A stretch of DNA of 64,000 nt, taken from assembly GCF_003254275.1 (NCBI RefSeq), contig NZ_QKZK01000008.1:62001-126000 (forward strand), read 5' to 3'. The translations under genes were made by a program, and so were the position numbers. Every line of letters starts with the position of its first letter. Position 1 is the first letter of the stretch. The notes beneath the pieces are model-generated. The model searched no databases, had not been told where the DNA came from, and worked only from the letters and a program-made list of their open reading frames with translations. This document shows, piece by piece, positions 42,698 through 52,361 of the stretch. The DNA is from Breznakibacter xylanolyticus. Lineage in GTDB: Bacteria > Bacteroidota > Bacteroidia > Bacteroidales > Marinilabiliaceae.

Positions 42698-44029
42698 ATG
42701 AAAATCGCAGTAGTAGGAACCGGCTATGTGGGCTTGGTAACAGGAACCTGTTTTGCCGAAACAGGCATCAATGTCACTTGTGTGGATATTGACGAAACAA
42801 AAATCTCCAAACTCAAATCAGGGATCATTCCCATTTATGAGCCGGGACTCGACCAACTGGTGCTTCAAAATGTTGAAAAAGGGCGTTTGCATTTTACCAC
42901 CAATGTGCGCGAAAGCATCGAACAATCCGAGCTGGTTTTCATCGCCGTGGGCACACCTCCCGGTGAAGATGGCAGTGCCGACTTGCGTCATGTGCTCGAA
43001 GTGGCCAGGCAGGTGGGGCGTTTCATGACCAACTACCTGGTGGTGGTGACCAAAAGCACGGTGCCCATTGGTACGGCCGTGAAAGTGAAAGCGGCCATTC
43101 AGGACGAACTTCAGAAACGTGGTGTGGAACTTGATTTTGATGTGGCTTCTAACCCTGAGTTCCTTAAAGAAGGCAATGCCATCGACGACTTTATGAAGCC
43201 CGATCGTATTGTGGTGGGTACTGAAACCGAGCAGGCTCAAAAGGTGCTTAGCAAACTCTATAAACCGTTTACCCTCAATGGACATCCTATTTTGTTTATG
43301 GATGTGCCTTCGGCCGAGATGACCAAATATGCCGCCAACGCCATGCTGGCCACGAAAATCAGCTTCATCAACGACATTGCCAACCTTTGCGAACTGGTGG
43401 GGGCTGACATTTCGATGGTGCGTCAGGGGATTGGTTCTGATGCCCGAATTGGTAATAAATTTATTTACGCCGGTGCCGGTTATGGCGGTTCTTGTTTCCC
43501 AAAGGACGTGAAAGCCATCATTAAAACGGCTGAATCGTACGGTTATCGCTTGCGACTGCTCGAGGCGGTTGACAACATCAACGAGGATCAAAAGAAAATT
43601 CTCGTCAAAAAAATTTCACAGCACTTCAAAAACCATCTCGAGGGCAAGACGTTTGCCGTGTGGGGTTTATCCTTTAAACCACATACCGACGACATGCGCG
43701 AGGCGCCTTCGGTGGTTATCATCAAAAAACTCATCAAGGCCGGTGCCAAGGTGAAGGTGTATGACCCTGTGGCCATGCATGAGGCACAAAAGGTGTTTGG
43801 CAATACCATCGAGTACGGCAAGGATCCCTACGATGTACTCATTGATGCCGATGCGCTCGTTCTCATTACCGAATGGCCTGAGTTCCGAATACTTAATTAC
43901 AAAATTCTTGAGAAACTGCTCAAAAATAAGGTGGTGTTCGATGGACGAAACATTTACGACATGGCCGAAATGACCGAAAATGGGTTCGATTATTACGGAA
44001 TCGGTCGAACCAATGTTAAAGAGGATTGA
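42698..44029 (+). CDS. ugd: UDP-glucose 6-dehydrogenase
   Basis: A 443-residue cytosolic enzyme that oxidises UDP-glucose to UDP-glucuronate with two NAD+. N-terminal Rossmann motif AVVGTGYVGLVTGTCFA, central SNPEFLKEGNAIDDF, catalytic Cys in GAGYGGSCFPKDVKA, C-terminal WGLSFKPHTDDMREAPS. Length is normal. The product is the substrate of the next gene (UDP-glucuronate decarboxylase). A strong terminator separates the two, so they may be separately expressed. Confidence 0.96.
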   Translation: MKIAVVGTGYVGLVTGTCFAETGINVTCVDIDETKISKLKSGIIPIYEPGLDQLVLQNVEKGRLHFTTNVRESIEQSELVFIAVGTPPGEDGSADLRHVLEVARQVGRFMTNYLVVVTKSTVPIGTAVKVKAAIQDELQKRGVELDFDVASNPEFLKEGNAIDDFMKPDRIVVGTETEQAQKVLSKLYKPFTLNGHPILFMDVPSAEMTKYAANAMLATKISFINDIANLCELVGADISMVRQGIGSDARIGNKFIYAGAGYGGSCFPKDVKAIIKTAESYGYRLRLLEAVDNINEDQKKILVKKISQHFKNHLEGKTFAVWGLSFKPHTDDMREAPSVVIIKKLIKAGAKVKVYDPVAMHEAQKVFGNTIEYGKDPYDVLIDADALVLITEWPEFRILNYKILEKLLKNKVVFDGRNIYDMAEMTENGFDYYGIGRTNVKED

Positions 44030-44050
44030 TGGGGCTTACTTTATGATATT

Positions 44051-44092
44051 TCTCTTTTAGACCCTCGCTTGAGGGACTAAAAGAGATTTTTT
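44051..44092 (+). terminator. Terminator between ugd and uxs
   Basis: Stem TCTCTTTTAG-A-CCCTC and GAGGG-A-CTAAAAGAGA with a GCTT loop and one A/A mismatch, followed by six T. Confidence 0.9.
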
Positions 44093-44117
44093 ATTGAATT
44101 TTAATAACCAGACTTGA

Positions 44118-45065
44118 ATGAATAGAGTGTTAGTGACCGGGGGGGCCGGTTTTATCGGGTCGCACCTGTGCGACCGTTTGATTGCCGAGGGCAATGACGT
44201 GGTTTGTCTTGACAACTATTTTACCGGCAGCAAAGCCAACATCGTGCACTTGCTTGATAGCCCTTATTTTGAACTGGTTCGACACGATGTGACGCATCCT
44301 TTTTTTGCCGAGGTGGACGAGATTTATAATCTGGCTTGCCCTGCTTCGCCGGTGCACTATCAGTATAACTCGATCAAAACCATCAAAACGTCGGTGATGG
44401 GTGCTATCAATACGCTTGGGTTGGCCAAGCGGGTGAAAGCAAGGATATTACAGGCTTCCACCAGCGAAGTGTATGGCGATCCGTTGGTGCATCCCCAGCC
44501 CGAGAGCTACTGGGGTAACGTTAACCCCATTGGCATCCGCTCGTGTTACGATGAAGGCAAACGGTGTGCTGAGAGCTTGTTTATGAATTATCACTCTCAA
44601 AATGGGGTGAAAATCAAAATCATCCGCATCTTCAATACTTATGGCCCTCGCATGAATCCCAATGATGGGAGGGTGGTTTCCAATTTCATCGTTCAGGCAC
44701 TCAAAGGTGAAAATATTACCATTTATGGCGATGGCAAGCAAACGCGCAGCTTCCAGTATGTCGATGACCTGGTGGAAGGGATGATGCGCATGATGGCTTC
44801 GCGGGAGGGGTTCATCGGCCCGGTGAATATTGGCAATCCACATGAGTTCTCAATGATTGAGCTGGCTCAACAGGTCATCGACCTTACCGGTTCGGCATCT
44901 AAAATTATTCATTTGCCCTTGCCAGCCGATGACCCCACACAGCGTCAACCCGACATTTCGTTGGCCAAAGCTGAGCTCAATGGCTGGGAGCCCAAGGTGC
45001 AATTGCGCGAAGGCCTCATCAAAACCATTGCCTATTTTGATGATTTGTTGAAAAAAGGGCAATGA
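44118..45065 (+). CDS. UDP-glucuronate decarboxylase (UDP-xylose synthase)
   Basis: A 315-residue extended short-chain dehydrogenase. NAD motif [16 protein letters not shown], catalytic Tyr-x-x-x-Lys in [12 protein letters not shown], and the subgroup mark [15 protein letters not shown] with [15 protein letters not shown] are typical of UXS. It converts UDP-glucuronate from Ugd into UDP-xylose for cell-surface polysaccharide. A repeat with TGATAC units lies before the next gene. Confidence 0.93.
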   Translation: MNRVLVTGGAGFIGSHLCDRLIAEGNDVVCLDNYFTGSKANIVHLLDSPYFELVRHDVTHPFFAEVDEIYNLACPASPVHYQYNSIKTIKTSVMGAINTLGLAKRVKARILQASTSEVYGDPLVHPQPESYWGNVNPIGIRSCYDEGKRCAESLFMNYHSQNGVKIKIIRIFNTYGPRMNPNDGRVVSNFIVQALKGENITIYGDGKQTRSFQYVDDLVEGMMRMMASREGFIGPVNIGNPHEFSMIELAQQVIDLTGSASKIIHLPLPADDPTQRQPDISLAKAELNGWEPKVQLREGLIKTIAYFDDLLKKGQ

Positions 45066-45108
45066 GCATTTTTATGATCACGAATAGTGAAGTTGAGCAC
45101 TTCCACCG

Positions 45109-45145
45109 TCTTGATACTTGATACTTCAATCTTGATACTAAACAT
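45109..45145. repeat. TGATAC-type repeat before rfbA
   Basis: TCTTGATACTTGATACTTCA and following bases nearly equal 8091-8126 in the exporter operon. It ends directly before the rfbA start codon at 45146. Confidence 0.6.
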
Positions 45146-46018
45146 ATGAAAGGAATTATTTTGGCCGGAGGTTCCGGCACGCGCCTCTATCCGGCAACCA
45201 AAAGCATCTCCAAACAAATCATTCCGGTGTATGATAAGCCGATGATTTATTATCCGTTGTCGGTGCTCATGCTTTCGGGCATCCGTGAAATTCTCATTAT
45301 TAGTACACCGCACGATTTGCCTTTGTATCGCAAACTTTTTGGCGATGGTCACCACATGGGCATTCATCTTGAATATGCCGAGCAGCCCTCGCCCGATGGT
45401 CTGGCTCAGGCGTTTATCATTGGTGAACAGTTTATTGGTGACGACAGTGTATGTCTGGTTTTAGGAGACAATATTTTTTATGGATATGAGTTTAGCCGCG
45501 TGTTGCAAGAGGCAGCCTCATTCACCGATGGTGCTGTGGTGTTCGGCTATTGGGTGAACGATCCGCATCGCTATGGTGTGGCCGAATTTGATGAGTCGGG
45601 TAAGGTGCTCAGCCTTGAGGAGAAGCCCGCCCAGCCCAAATCGAATTACGCGGTGACCGGTCTTTATTATTATTCCAACGATGTGGTGGCGAAAGCCAAG
45701 GCCTTGAAGCCATCTAAACGCGGTGAACTCGAAATCACCGATCTCAACCGCCTTTATCTTGATGAAGGTCGATTGAATATGAAGTTTTTGGGGCGTGGCA
45801 TGGCCTGGCTCGATACCGGCACGCATCAAAGCCTGTTGCAGGCATCTAACTTCATTGCCACCATCGAAACCCGTCAGGGATTGAAAATTGCCTGTCTCGA
45901 AGAAATTGCTTTTAACAAGGGGTGGATTAATAAAGAGCAAATTCTTAAATTGGCCGAACCCATGAAAAATAGTGAATATGGGCAATATATGATTCGGATT
46001 GCCAACATGAAATCGTAA
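45146..46018 (+). CDS. rfbA: Glucose-1-phosphate thymidylyltransferase
   Basis: A 290-residue nucleotidyltransferase making dTDP-glucose, first step to dTDP-rhamnose and other deoxy sugars. Visible motifs: [46 protein letters not shown] and [17 protein letters not shown]. Length matches RmlA. rfbBCD are not in this cluster. Followed by phosphoglucomutase after 21 bases, whose product glucose 1-phosphate is its substrate. Confidence 0.95.
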   Translation: MKGIILAGGSGTRLYPATKSISKQIIPVYDKPMIYYPLSVLMLSGIREILIISTPHDLPLYRKLFGDGHHMGIHLEYAEQPSPDGLAQAFIIGEQFIGDDSVCLVLGDNIFYGYEFSRVLQEAASFTDGAVVFGYWVNDPHRYGVAEFDESGKVLSLEEKPAQPKSNYAVTGLYYYSNDVVAKAKALKPSKRGELEITDLNRLYLDEGRLNMKFLGRGMAWLDTGTHQSLLQASNFIATIETRQGLKIACLEEIAFNKGWINKEQILKLAEPMKNSEYGQYMIRIANMKS

Positions 46019-46039
46019 ACTAACACAAACACACAAAAT

Positions 46040-47785
46040 ATGAATCAAGAGTTAATGAACGGCGTGAATGCCAAAGCCCAACAGTGGCTCAATGGGAACT
46101 ACGATGCTGCGACCAAAGAGGAAATTCGCCTGTTGATGGCCAAAGAGGATAAAAACGAGTTGATTGATGCTTTCTACCGTGACCTGGAGTTTGGAACAGG
46201 TGGACTGCGTGGCATCATGGGCGTGGGTTCTAACCGCATGAATATTTATACTGTTGGTGCCGCCACGCAGGGATTGGCCAATTATTTAAAAAAAGAATTT
46301 GCCTCGTTGCCTCAAATCAAGGTGGTGATTGGACACGATTGTCGTAATAACAGCCGTTTGTTTGCCCAAACCGTGGCCGACATTTTCTCAGCCAATGACA
46401 TCAAAGCATATATGTTTGACGATTTACGTCCTACACCCGAAATTTCGTATGCCATTCGTCAGTTGGGATGCCAAAGTGGGGTGATTATCACCGCTTCGCA
46501 CAATCCCAAAGAGTACAACGGCTACAAAGCATATTGGAATGATGGCGGTCAAATTATCGCGCCTCACGATACCAATATCATCGACGAAGTGAACAAGATT
46601 GCTTCGGTGGATGACATTAAACTTAAAGGCAATCCGGCTTTAATCGAGGTGTTAGGCGCCGAAATGGACGAAAAGTTTCTCAATCAGGTGAAAAGCATTT
46701 CGCTTGACCCCGAGGTGATTAAGCGTCAAAACGACTTGAAAATTGTTTACACCCCCATTCACGGAACCGGGGTGAAACTGGTGCCTGCCGCACTTCGCAA
46801 AATTGGCTTTACGAACATTATTAACATTCCCGAGCAGGATGTGGTGAGTGGTGATTTTCCTACTGTCGTTTCGCCCAACCCCGAAGAGCCTGCAGCCATG
46901 GAGATGGCCGTGAAAAAAGCTCAACAAGTAAATGCCGACATTGTGATGGCTTCAGATCCCGATGCTGACCGTTTGGGGGTGGCCGTGAAAGATGATAAAG
47001 GCGAATTTGTGCTCATCAATGGCAATCAAACAGCTGTGCTGCTCACCTGGTACATGATTAAAAAATGGAAGGAAACCGGTAAAATCACGGGTAAGGAGTT
47101 TATCGTGAAAACCATCGTGACTTCTGAAATTTTGAAAGAAATTGCCGTGAAAAACGGTGTTGGGTATTTCGATGTGTACACCGGTTTTAAGTGGATTGCT
47201 GACATCATTCATCAGCTCGAAGGCAAGCAAACCTATATTTGTGGTGGCGAAGAGAGCTATGGCTTTCTGCCCGGCGACTATGTGCGCGACAAAGATGCCG
47301 TGGGTGCCATTACCATGATGGCTGAAATTGCAGCTTGGGCAAAGGATAACGGGCGTTCGCTTTACCAACTCATGCAGGATATTTATTTGGAGTACGGCTT
47401 CTCAAAAGAGCGCATGAAATATGTGGTGCGTAAAGGGCAACAAGGTGCCGAGGAGATTAAGCAAATTATGAAAAAATTGCGCGAGAACCCTCCCGCCACT
47501 TTGGCTGGGTCAAAACTGGCGTTAATCAAAGATTACTTGTCGCTCAAGGCCATCGATCAGGCGAAAGGTTCTGCCACTGCCATTGATTTGCCAGTGACTT
47601 CCGATGTTCTTCAGTTCTTCACCCAAGATGGTTCAAAAATTTCGGTTCGCCCATCGGGTACCGAACCTAAAATCAAGTTCTACTTTGAGGTGAAATATCC
47701 CATCAACAATCGCAATCAGTGGGACGAGGCCAACGTAAAAGCCGACGAACGCATTGAGGCCATGATGAAGGATATGGGGCTTTAA
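46040..47785 (+). CDS. Phosphoglucomutase/phosphomannomutase family protein
   Basis: A 581-residue four-domain alpha-D-phosphohexomutase. Motifs: TGGLRGIMGVGSNRMN, active-site Ser in ITASHNPKEYNGYK, metal-binding loop DPDADRLGVAV, sugar-binding GGEESYGFLPGDYVRDKD and phosphate-binding RPSGTEPKIKFY. It interconverts glucose 6-phosphate and glucose 1-phosphate (possibly mannose forms) and may supply RfbA and UDP-glucose synthesis. A strong terminator follows. Confidence 0.95.
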   Translation: MNQELMNGVNAKAQQWLNGNYDAATKEEIRLLMAKEDKNELIDAFYRDLEFGTGGLRGIMGVGSNRMNIYTVGAATQGLANYLKKEFASLPQIKVVIGHDCRNNSRLFAQTVADIFSANDIKAYMFDDLRPTPEISYAIRQLGCQSGVIITASHNPKEYNGYKAYWNDGGQIIAPHDTNIIDEVNKIASVDDIKLKGNPALIEVLGAEMDEKFLNQVKSISLDPEVIKRQNDLKIVYTPIHGTGVKLVPAALRKIGFTNIINIPEQDVVSGDFPTVVSPNPEEPAAMEMAVKKAQQVNADIVMASDPDADRLGVAVKDDKGEFVLINGNQTAVLLTWYMIKKWKETGKITGKEFIVKTIVTSEILKEIAVKNGVGYFDVYTGFKWIADIIHQLEGKQTYICGGEESYGFLPGDYVRDKDAVGAITMMAEIAAWAKDNGRSLYQLMQDIYLEYGFSKERMKYVVRKGQQGAEEIKQIMKKLRENPPATLAGSKLALIKDYLSLKAIDQAKGSATAIDLPVTSDVLQFFTQDGSKISVRPSGTEPKIKFYFEVKYPINNRNQWDEANVKADERIEAMMKDMGL

Positions 47786-47801
47786 TTTATTGCTGCTAAA
47801 T

Positions 47802-47833
47802 AAAAAAAAACCGGGCTTTGACCCGGTTTTTTT
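47802..47833. terminator. Terminator after phosphoglucomutase gene
   Basis: AAAACCGGG (47807-47815) and CCCGGTTTT (47822-47830) with loop CTTTGA, with A-tract before and T-tract after, so it may work in both directions. Confidence 0.9.
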
Positions 47834-47949
47834 ATGTCTGCGAAAGGCTAAAACACCGGAATAAGCCGGGATTCAACTTGCTTCATTTGTCGAAAAAAAA
47901 CATTTTCTCAGTTCTTTATTTTTTTTGTAATTCAGCGCATTTTTCCCTG

Positions 47950-49365
47950 TCAAGACTCAAATTGATTGTCCGGGAAGTTGATGAGGTAAACTCTTTCGGT
48001 GGCTCGCGTGATGGCCGTGTAGAGCCATCTTAAATAGTCTAGGCCTTTGTCTTCGTCGGCAATCATGCCCTGGTCGATGAACACGTTTTTCCATTGCCCG
48101 CCTTGTGCCTTGTGGCAGGTCACGGCATAGGCAAACTTCACCTGGAGGGCGTTGAAATGTGGGTTTTTTCGCATTAGCTCCCATTTTTTGCGCTTGTTTT
48201 TCTCGTCGGCATAATCTTCCATCACGGCTTCGTAAAAACGTTGTTGTTCGGCCTGAGTGAGACCGGGGCCTTCGCTGGTGAGCGTGTCGAGGACCAATTT
48301 GACATCGGCTTCTAAATAACCGTGGTCGATAAAACGCACCGTAGCGTTCACGAAACGCAGCCCGTAAAGCTCTTCGTGACGCCTGATTTTAACCACTTCC
48401 ACGATGTCGCCGTTGGCAATGAAATCGAGTTCCTGGCTGCCATCCAGCCAGAAGTAGTTGTTTTTGACCACCATCAACAAGTCGCCCGGCGTGAGTTCTT
48501 CTTCGCGATACAGCACCGATGCGCGGATGCCCTTGTTGTAGATGTTGGCGCGTTTGTTGCTCCGGCAAATGACCATGGTTTCGTCCATCCCCGTTTTGTC
48601 GTAGCTTTGGTTGAGGGTTTCGATGAGTTCGGCTCCCGACAGGCGTATGAAATCGGGGTAGCCTTGGGTTTGAAACAAGGGGAGGATGCCATCGTTTTCG
48701 ATGTTGTCCATGGCTTGGCGTAGCCGATTGGCATTGTGCAAGATGCCGCTTGTTTCGGATTGACGCACCACATCGTTCAAAAAATAGGCATCGGGCGAAA
48801 AACCCAGTGACTCAAGATTGTGTGCATCCAGTGCCGGGCTTTCGGTGCAGCCCACCGGGGGCAACTGCGCTGAATCGCCTATGAGCATCAATTTGCAGTT
48901 ATTGCCCTGATGAACATACTCAAACAGGTCGTCGAGGAGTCGGCCGCTGCCAAACATCGACGTCTCGCTGTTCGAATTGGCAATCATCGATGCTTCATCG
49001 ACTAAAAAAAGTGTGTCTTTGTGTTTGTTCCAGTTGAGCTGGAAGTTACCTCCTCCCGATTGTTGACGGTATATTTTTTTGTGGATGGTGAAGGCCGGTT
49101 GTCCGGCATAACTGCTGAATACTTTGGCGGCACGACCCGTGGGAGCCAGTAGCACGCAGGGGATTTGCATGTCGGTGAGGGTGCGTACCAAGGCGCTTGT
49201 GAGCGAGGTTTTACCGGTTCCGGCAAAACCTTTCACTAACAGCGTTTTTTCCTCGTCGGGAGTGATGATAAATCGCCCTATGCCTTCAATCAGCGTCTGT
49301 TGTGATGGCGTGGGTGAATGCCCTAAGTGGTTTTCGATGAGTTTCGCGATATGTTGTTCGAGCAT
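47950..49365 (-). CDS. RecD-like SF1B DNA helicase / AAA ATPase
   Basis: A 471-residue cytosolic helicase-like ATPase. Motif I is GFAGTGKTSLTSALV, Q-like region TPSQQTLIEG, motif II LFLVDEASMI, motif III LMLIGDSAQLPPVGC, and the C-terminal UvrD_C_2 type block YAVTCHKAQGGQWKNVF with ITRATERVYLI. This is the compact RecD2/exonuclease V-type core without N-terminal extension. No RecB or RecC is nearby. It may act in DNA repair; its exact role is unknown. Confidence 0.88.
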   Translation of the reverse strand: MLEQHIAKLIENHLGHSPTPSQQTLIEGIGRFIITPDEEKTLLVKGFAGTGKTSLTSALVRTLTDMQIPCVLLAPTGRAAKVFSSYAGQPAFTIHKKIYRQQSGGGNFQLNWNKHKDTLFLVDEASMIANSNSETSMFGSGRLLDDLFEYVHQGNNCKLMLIGDSAQLPPVGCTESPALDAHNLESLGFSPDAYFLNDVVRQSETSGILHNANRLRQAMDNIENDGILPLFQTQGYPDFIRLSGAELIETLNQSYDKTGMDETMVICRSNKRANIYNKGIRASVLYREEELTPGDLLMVVKNNYFWLDGSQELDFIANGDIVEVVKIRRHEELYGLRFVNATVRFIDHGYLEADVKLVLDTLTSEGPGLTQAEQQRFYEAVMEDYADEKNKRKKWELMRKNPHFNALQVKFAYAVTCHKAQGGQWKNVFIDQGMIADEDKGLDYLRWLYTAITRATERVYLINFPDNQFES

Positions 49366-49457
49366 ATTTTTAAGAAATAAGCCGTTGAAAAATGTTCATT
49401 TGAAATTTTTTCTAAATTTGTGCATTCGTTTTATAAAATAAACAAAACTCAAAAATA

Positions 49458-50087
49458 ATGAAAACAGCATTGCAAATTTTATTGACCATCGCCATTCTTG
49501 CTCTTGGATACTGGACTTGGGAAAGCCTTCAGCAGCCCATTCGTTTTCAGAAAGCTATGGGTGAGCGTCGTACCAAAGTGATTGAACGCCTGACGCAGAT
49601 TCGCGATGCACAGGTGGCTTATCGTTCGGTGAATGGCAAATATACTGCCAGTTTTGATACGTTGATCTCTTTTGTCAAAACAGCTCAATTGCCGCTGGTA
49701 CGCATGGAAGGCCGCTTGACCGACAGTATGTATGCTGCCGGGATGACCGAAGTGGAAGCCCTTAAAATTGGCATCATCAAGCGTGATACGGTGATGGTAT
49801 CTGTGATTGACTCTTTGGTGAAAGGTAAATATGTGCCCGATTCATTGGCCTTTGTTCCCTTTACCAATGGCGAGAAGTTTACAATGGGGGTTGGTGCAAA
49901 AACCACTGCTTCGGGGTTGGTGGTACAGCTTTTCGAAGCTAAAGTGCCTAATAAAGTGTATCTCAATGGCCTCGATGAGCAAGAGGTCAAAAACCTTGAT
50001 GCAGCTGCCTTTAAATTGGAACGTTTCCCGGGCTTGCAGGTTGGCTCATTGGAAGATGCGAATAATAATGCCGGAAACTGGGAATAA
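49458..50087 (+). CDS. Membrane-anchored protein of unknown function upstream of DUF3822
   Basis: A 209-residue protein with a single N-terminal membrane segment (TALQILLTIAILALGYWTW, about residues 3-21), then a coiled, pseudopilin-like helix (about 28-60, RRTKVIERLTQIRDAQVAYR) and a beta-rich C-terminal part. It has no catalytic motif that I can see. It is 11 bases ahead of the DUF3822 gene and in the same direction, so these two and rsmD form an operon. Confidence 0.75.
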   Translation: MKTALQILLTIAILALGYWTWESLQQPIRFQKAMGERRTKVIERLTQIRDAQVAYRSVNGKYTASFDTLISFVKTAQLPLVRMEGRLTDSMYAAGMTEVEALKIGIIKRDTVMVSVIDSLVKGKYVPDSLAFVPFTNGEKFTMGVGAKTTASGLVVQLFEAKVPNKVYLNGLDEQEVKNLDAAAFKLERFPGLQVGSLEDANNNAGNWE

Positions 50088-50098
50088 TTAGATAGTGA

Positions 50099-50947
50099 AT
50101 GGACCAATTTTCGGTTGTTGACGAGAGTTTCGATTCGCAGTTGTCGTCATCATATTATCTATCCATCCGGATTGCTCCGGATGGATTTTCTTTTTGTGTG
50201 CTTGACCCCATCTATAATCGGTTTATCCTGTTTAAGGAGGGGCGTTTTAAAAAAATCGATGGTCATTGGCAGCAAACCATAGCGTTGTTGCGTAACGAGC
50301 CATTGTTTCTTTTGGGATTTAAGCGAAAAACAATTGTGATTGAAAACGATCCCATTGCGCTGGTCCCCAATGCGCTCTATCGCCCCGAAAATGCCGGTGA
50401 ATTGATCGACGGAACCTATGCCGTCGATAGAACCGGCATGCATATTCTCGAAAATCCCATGCGTATGGTTGATGCTGTCAATCTTTTCATGGTTCCGGAT
50501 ACGTTGCATGGTGTGATTCGCGACTTGTTTCCCGATGTGCGTATGTTACATCATGTGACCCCGTTGCTTGAGGCGACCATGCTCGATGATTATTCTTCTC
50601 CGGAGCGTCATTTTGTGCACCTGTATTTTCGGCATGGCGTTTTTGATGTGTTGGTGATGGGACAGCGCGATTTGAAATTGATCAATCGTTTCTCTTTTTC
50701 CGACGATAATGAAGTGGTATATTATCTTCTTTTCGTGTTTGAGCAGTTGAAGTTGCAACCGGGCAAAACCGATGTGATTGTGGCCGGTGATATTGATTTG
50801 CTTGCTGCTCGTTTTTTGCTCTTGAAGAGTTATTTTAAAACGGTGAAAATGGCTGTGTTGCCTTCGCATTTTCAGGTTGCCGATGCGTTGTTGTCCGTGT
50901 CGTTAGGGCGTCATTTGTTGTTGTTTAATAGTTTTTTATGCGTATAG
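50099..50947 (+). CDS. DUF3822 family protein
   Basis: A 282-residue soluble protein. The N-terminal YYLSIRIAPDGFSFCVLDP, the central HVTPLLEATML with FVHLYFRHGVFDVLVMG and the C-terminal VIVAGDIDLLAARFLLLKSY fit the two-lobe actin/hexokinase-like layout of DUF3822, a Bacteroidota family of unknown function. It overlaps rsmD by ten bases, which suggests coupled translation. Confidence 0.82.
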   Translation: MDQFSVVDESFDSQLSSSYYLSIRIAPDGFSFCVLDPIYNRFILFKEGRFKKIDGHWQQTIALLRNEPLFLLGFKRKTIVIENDPIALVPNALYRPENAGELIDGTYAVDRTGMHILENPMRMVDAVNLFMVPDTLHGVIRDLFPDVRMLHHVTPLLEATMLDDYSSPERHFVHLYFRHGVFDVLVMGQRDLKLINRFSFSDDNEVVYYLLFVFEQLKLQPGKTDVIVAGDIDLLAARFLLLKSYFKTVKMAVLPSHFQVADALLSVSLGRHLLLFNSFLCV

Positions 50948-51489
50948 TTAGCGGTGATTTAAAGGGAAGGCGTTTTTCGCCTCCGCCCTCGTTCAAGGCT
51001 CGTCCGACAACCGATTTTGCCAAGGAGAACCTTTTTAATGTATTATCGAATCGTATGGATTTTGAATCCATACGGGTGCTCGATTTGTTTGGCGGAACCG
51101 GAAGCATTTCTTATGAGTTTGCATCGCGTGGCTGTACCGATGTCACTTGTGTGGAGCTTAATTTTAATCATTACCGATTCATTTGCAAGTGTGTGGATGA
51201 GCTGGGGCTGAAAAAGGTCATTCACCCGTTAAAAGCCGATGTGTTCAAGTTTTTGGCAAAATCTGCAGGGGCATCCTTGTCGGGATATGACTTGGTTTTT
51301 GCGGATCCCCCTTTCGATATGAAGGAAGTTGACTCATTGCCCGCGTTGGTGCATGAGAGTGGTGTGTTAAAGCCTGGTGGTTTGCTGATTTTTGAGCACA
51401 CTGATAAAAAAAGTTTTGCCATGGCTCCCGGATTTGTGGAGGTGCGTGATTATGGAAAGGTCAATTTTTCTTTCTTTCAATTTGATTAA
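50938..51489 (+). CDS. rsmD: RsmD family 16S rRNA guanine-N2 methyltransferase
   Basis: A 183-residue SAM-dependent methyltransferase. N-terminal MRIVSGDLKGRRFSPP, SAM-binding VLDLFGGTGSISYEFASRG and catalytic DLVFADPPFD (Asn/Asp-Pro-Pro-Phe) are visible. RsmD modifies G966 of 16S rRNA in E. coli. The start overlaps the DUF3822 gene. A long bidirectional terminator follows. Confidence 0.93.
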   Translation: MRIVSGDLKGRRFSPPPSFKARPTTDFAKENLFNVLSNRMDFESIRVLDLFGGTGSISYEFASRGCTDVTCVELNFNHYRFICKCVDELGLKKVIHPLKADVFKFLAKSAGASLSGYDLVFADPPFDMKEVDSLPALVHESGVLKPGGLLIFEHTDKKSFAMAPGFVEVRDYGKVNFSFFQFD

Positions 51490-51490
51490 G

Positions 51491-51537
51491 CACAATAAAA
51501 AAGCGGTTCCCGACAAGGAAACCGCTTTTTTATTGTG
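51491..51537. terminator. Bidirectional terminator between rsmD and STAS gene
   Basis: CACAATAAAAAAGCGGTT and, after a 10-base loop region, AACCGCTTTTTTATTGTG, with one bulged base; A and T tracts at both sides serve the converging genes. Confidence 0.88.
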
Positions 51538-51548
51538 TGTTTGGATTG

Positions 51549-51878
51549 TTATTGCACCACCTCTTCTTCGTTGGCAAAGATGTCAAATACTTTATCCAGC
51601 TTCATCAGGGTTAATAAACTGGCAACGTCTTTTTGAATGTTGCACAGCTGAAAGGTGGCTTCGTGCTGTCGTGCCGTTTTAAGCGCCGAAATCAGGGCGC
51701 CGATACCGGTACTGTCAATGAATCGGATGTTACTCAAGTTGAGTAATAAATGGGATCCCGAATTGGTGAGTCGTTCGTTCAGTTGTTGTTTTACCAGGTG
51801 GGCATTGGCCGCGTTCAACCGATCTGTTTCATGGATGGCGCCAATGCTGATGCCGTTGCGTTGAGTAATTGTTATCAT
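51549..51878 (-). CDS. STAS domain protein (anti-sigma factor antagonist-like)
   Basis: A 109-residue STAS-fold protein. The phosphorylatable Ser region IDSTGIGALISALK is intact. It resembles SpoIIAA/RsbV-type antagonists, which in turn are controlled by a kinase and a phosphatase not seen here. It is 12 bases after the Hpt gene on the minus strand, so the two are one transcript. Confidence 0.85.
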   Translation of the reverse strand: MITITQRNGISIGAIHETDRLNAANAHLVKQQLNERLTNSGSHLLLNLSNIRFIDSTGIGALISALKTARQHEATFQLCNIQKDVASLLTLMKLDKVFDIFANEEEVVQ

Positions 51879-51890
51879 GGTTTTTTCAGG

Positions 51891-52361
51891 TTATTTGCCA
51901 AAAGTTTGATGGAGTTCTTCGCGAGCTTGCTCACAAATTTTCACAAATTTATCAATTATTTCTTTCATCGTTGCATCATTGGCATTTTGTATGACCCAAA
52001 TTTGTTTCTCGGGGGGATAACTCTTTAAATTGGCATCAAGTGAGGTGTATTCTTTCTTGGCTTTTTCGTCTTGGTGATTGGCTAATTCTTCACATTTGCG
52101 CTGTTTAGCCAATAGTTCCAGATTTTTGAGGTCGATGTTGCCCAGTTCTTCCATTCCCATCGATACCACCGACGATTTTGCTTTGTGGGACAGCGAGGCG
52201 ATTGTGCTCCAGTCGTGCCTTTCATAAGCGGTGCTGAGGCCATCTGTGAATTCGGGTAGTTGTTCTAAAAAAATGTCTACCAGTTCTTTTATTAAGTTTT
52301 GGTCGTTGTCGGCTATACTCGTCAGGTAGCTAAGGTCGATGTGTTTTTGTTTGTGTGGCAT
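51891..52361 (-). CDS. Histidine phosphotransfer (Hpt) domain protein
   Basis: A 156-residue protein. N-terminal Hpt domain with phospho-acceptor His in ASLSHKAKSSVVSMGMEEL (residue about 58), typical HxxKSS pattern. The C-terminal half (from about 100) is helical with no clear domain. It would relay phosphate between a hybrid kinase and a receiver. Cotranscribed with the STAS gene. No kinase or receiver is adjacent; partner unknown. Confidence 0.85.
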   Translation of the reverse strand: MPHKQKHIDLSYLTSIADNDQNLIKELVDIFLEQLPEFTDGLSTAYERHDWSTIASLSHKAKSSVVSMGMEELGNIDLKNLELLAKQRKCEELANHQDEKAKKEYTSLDANLKSYPPEKQIWVIQNANDATMKEIIDKFVKICEQAREELHQTFGK

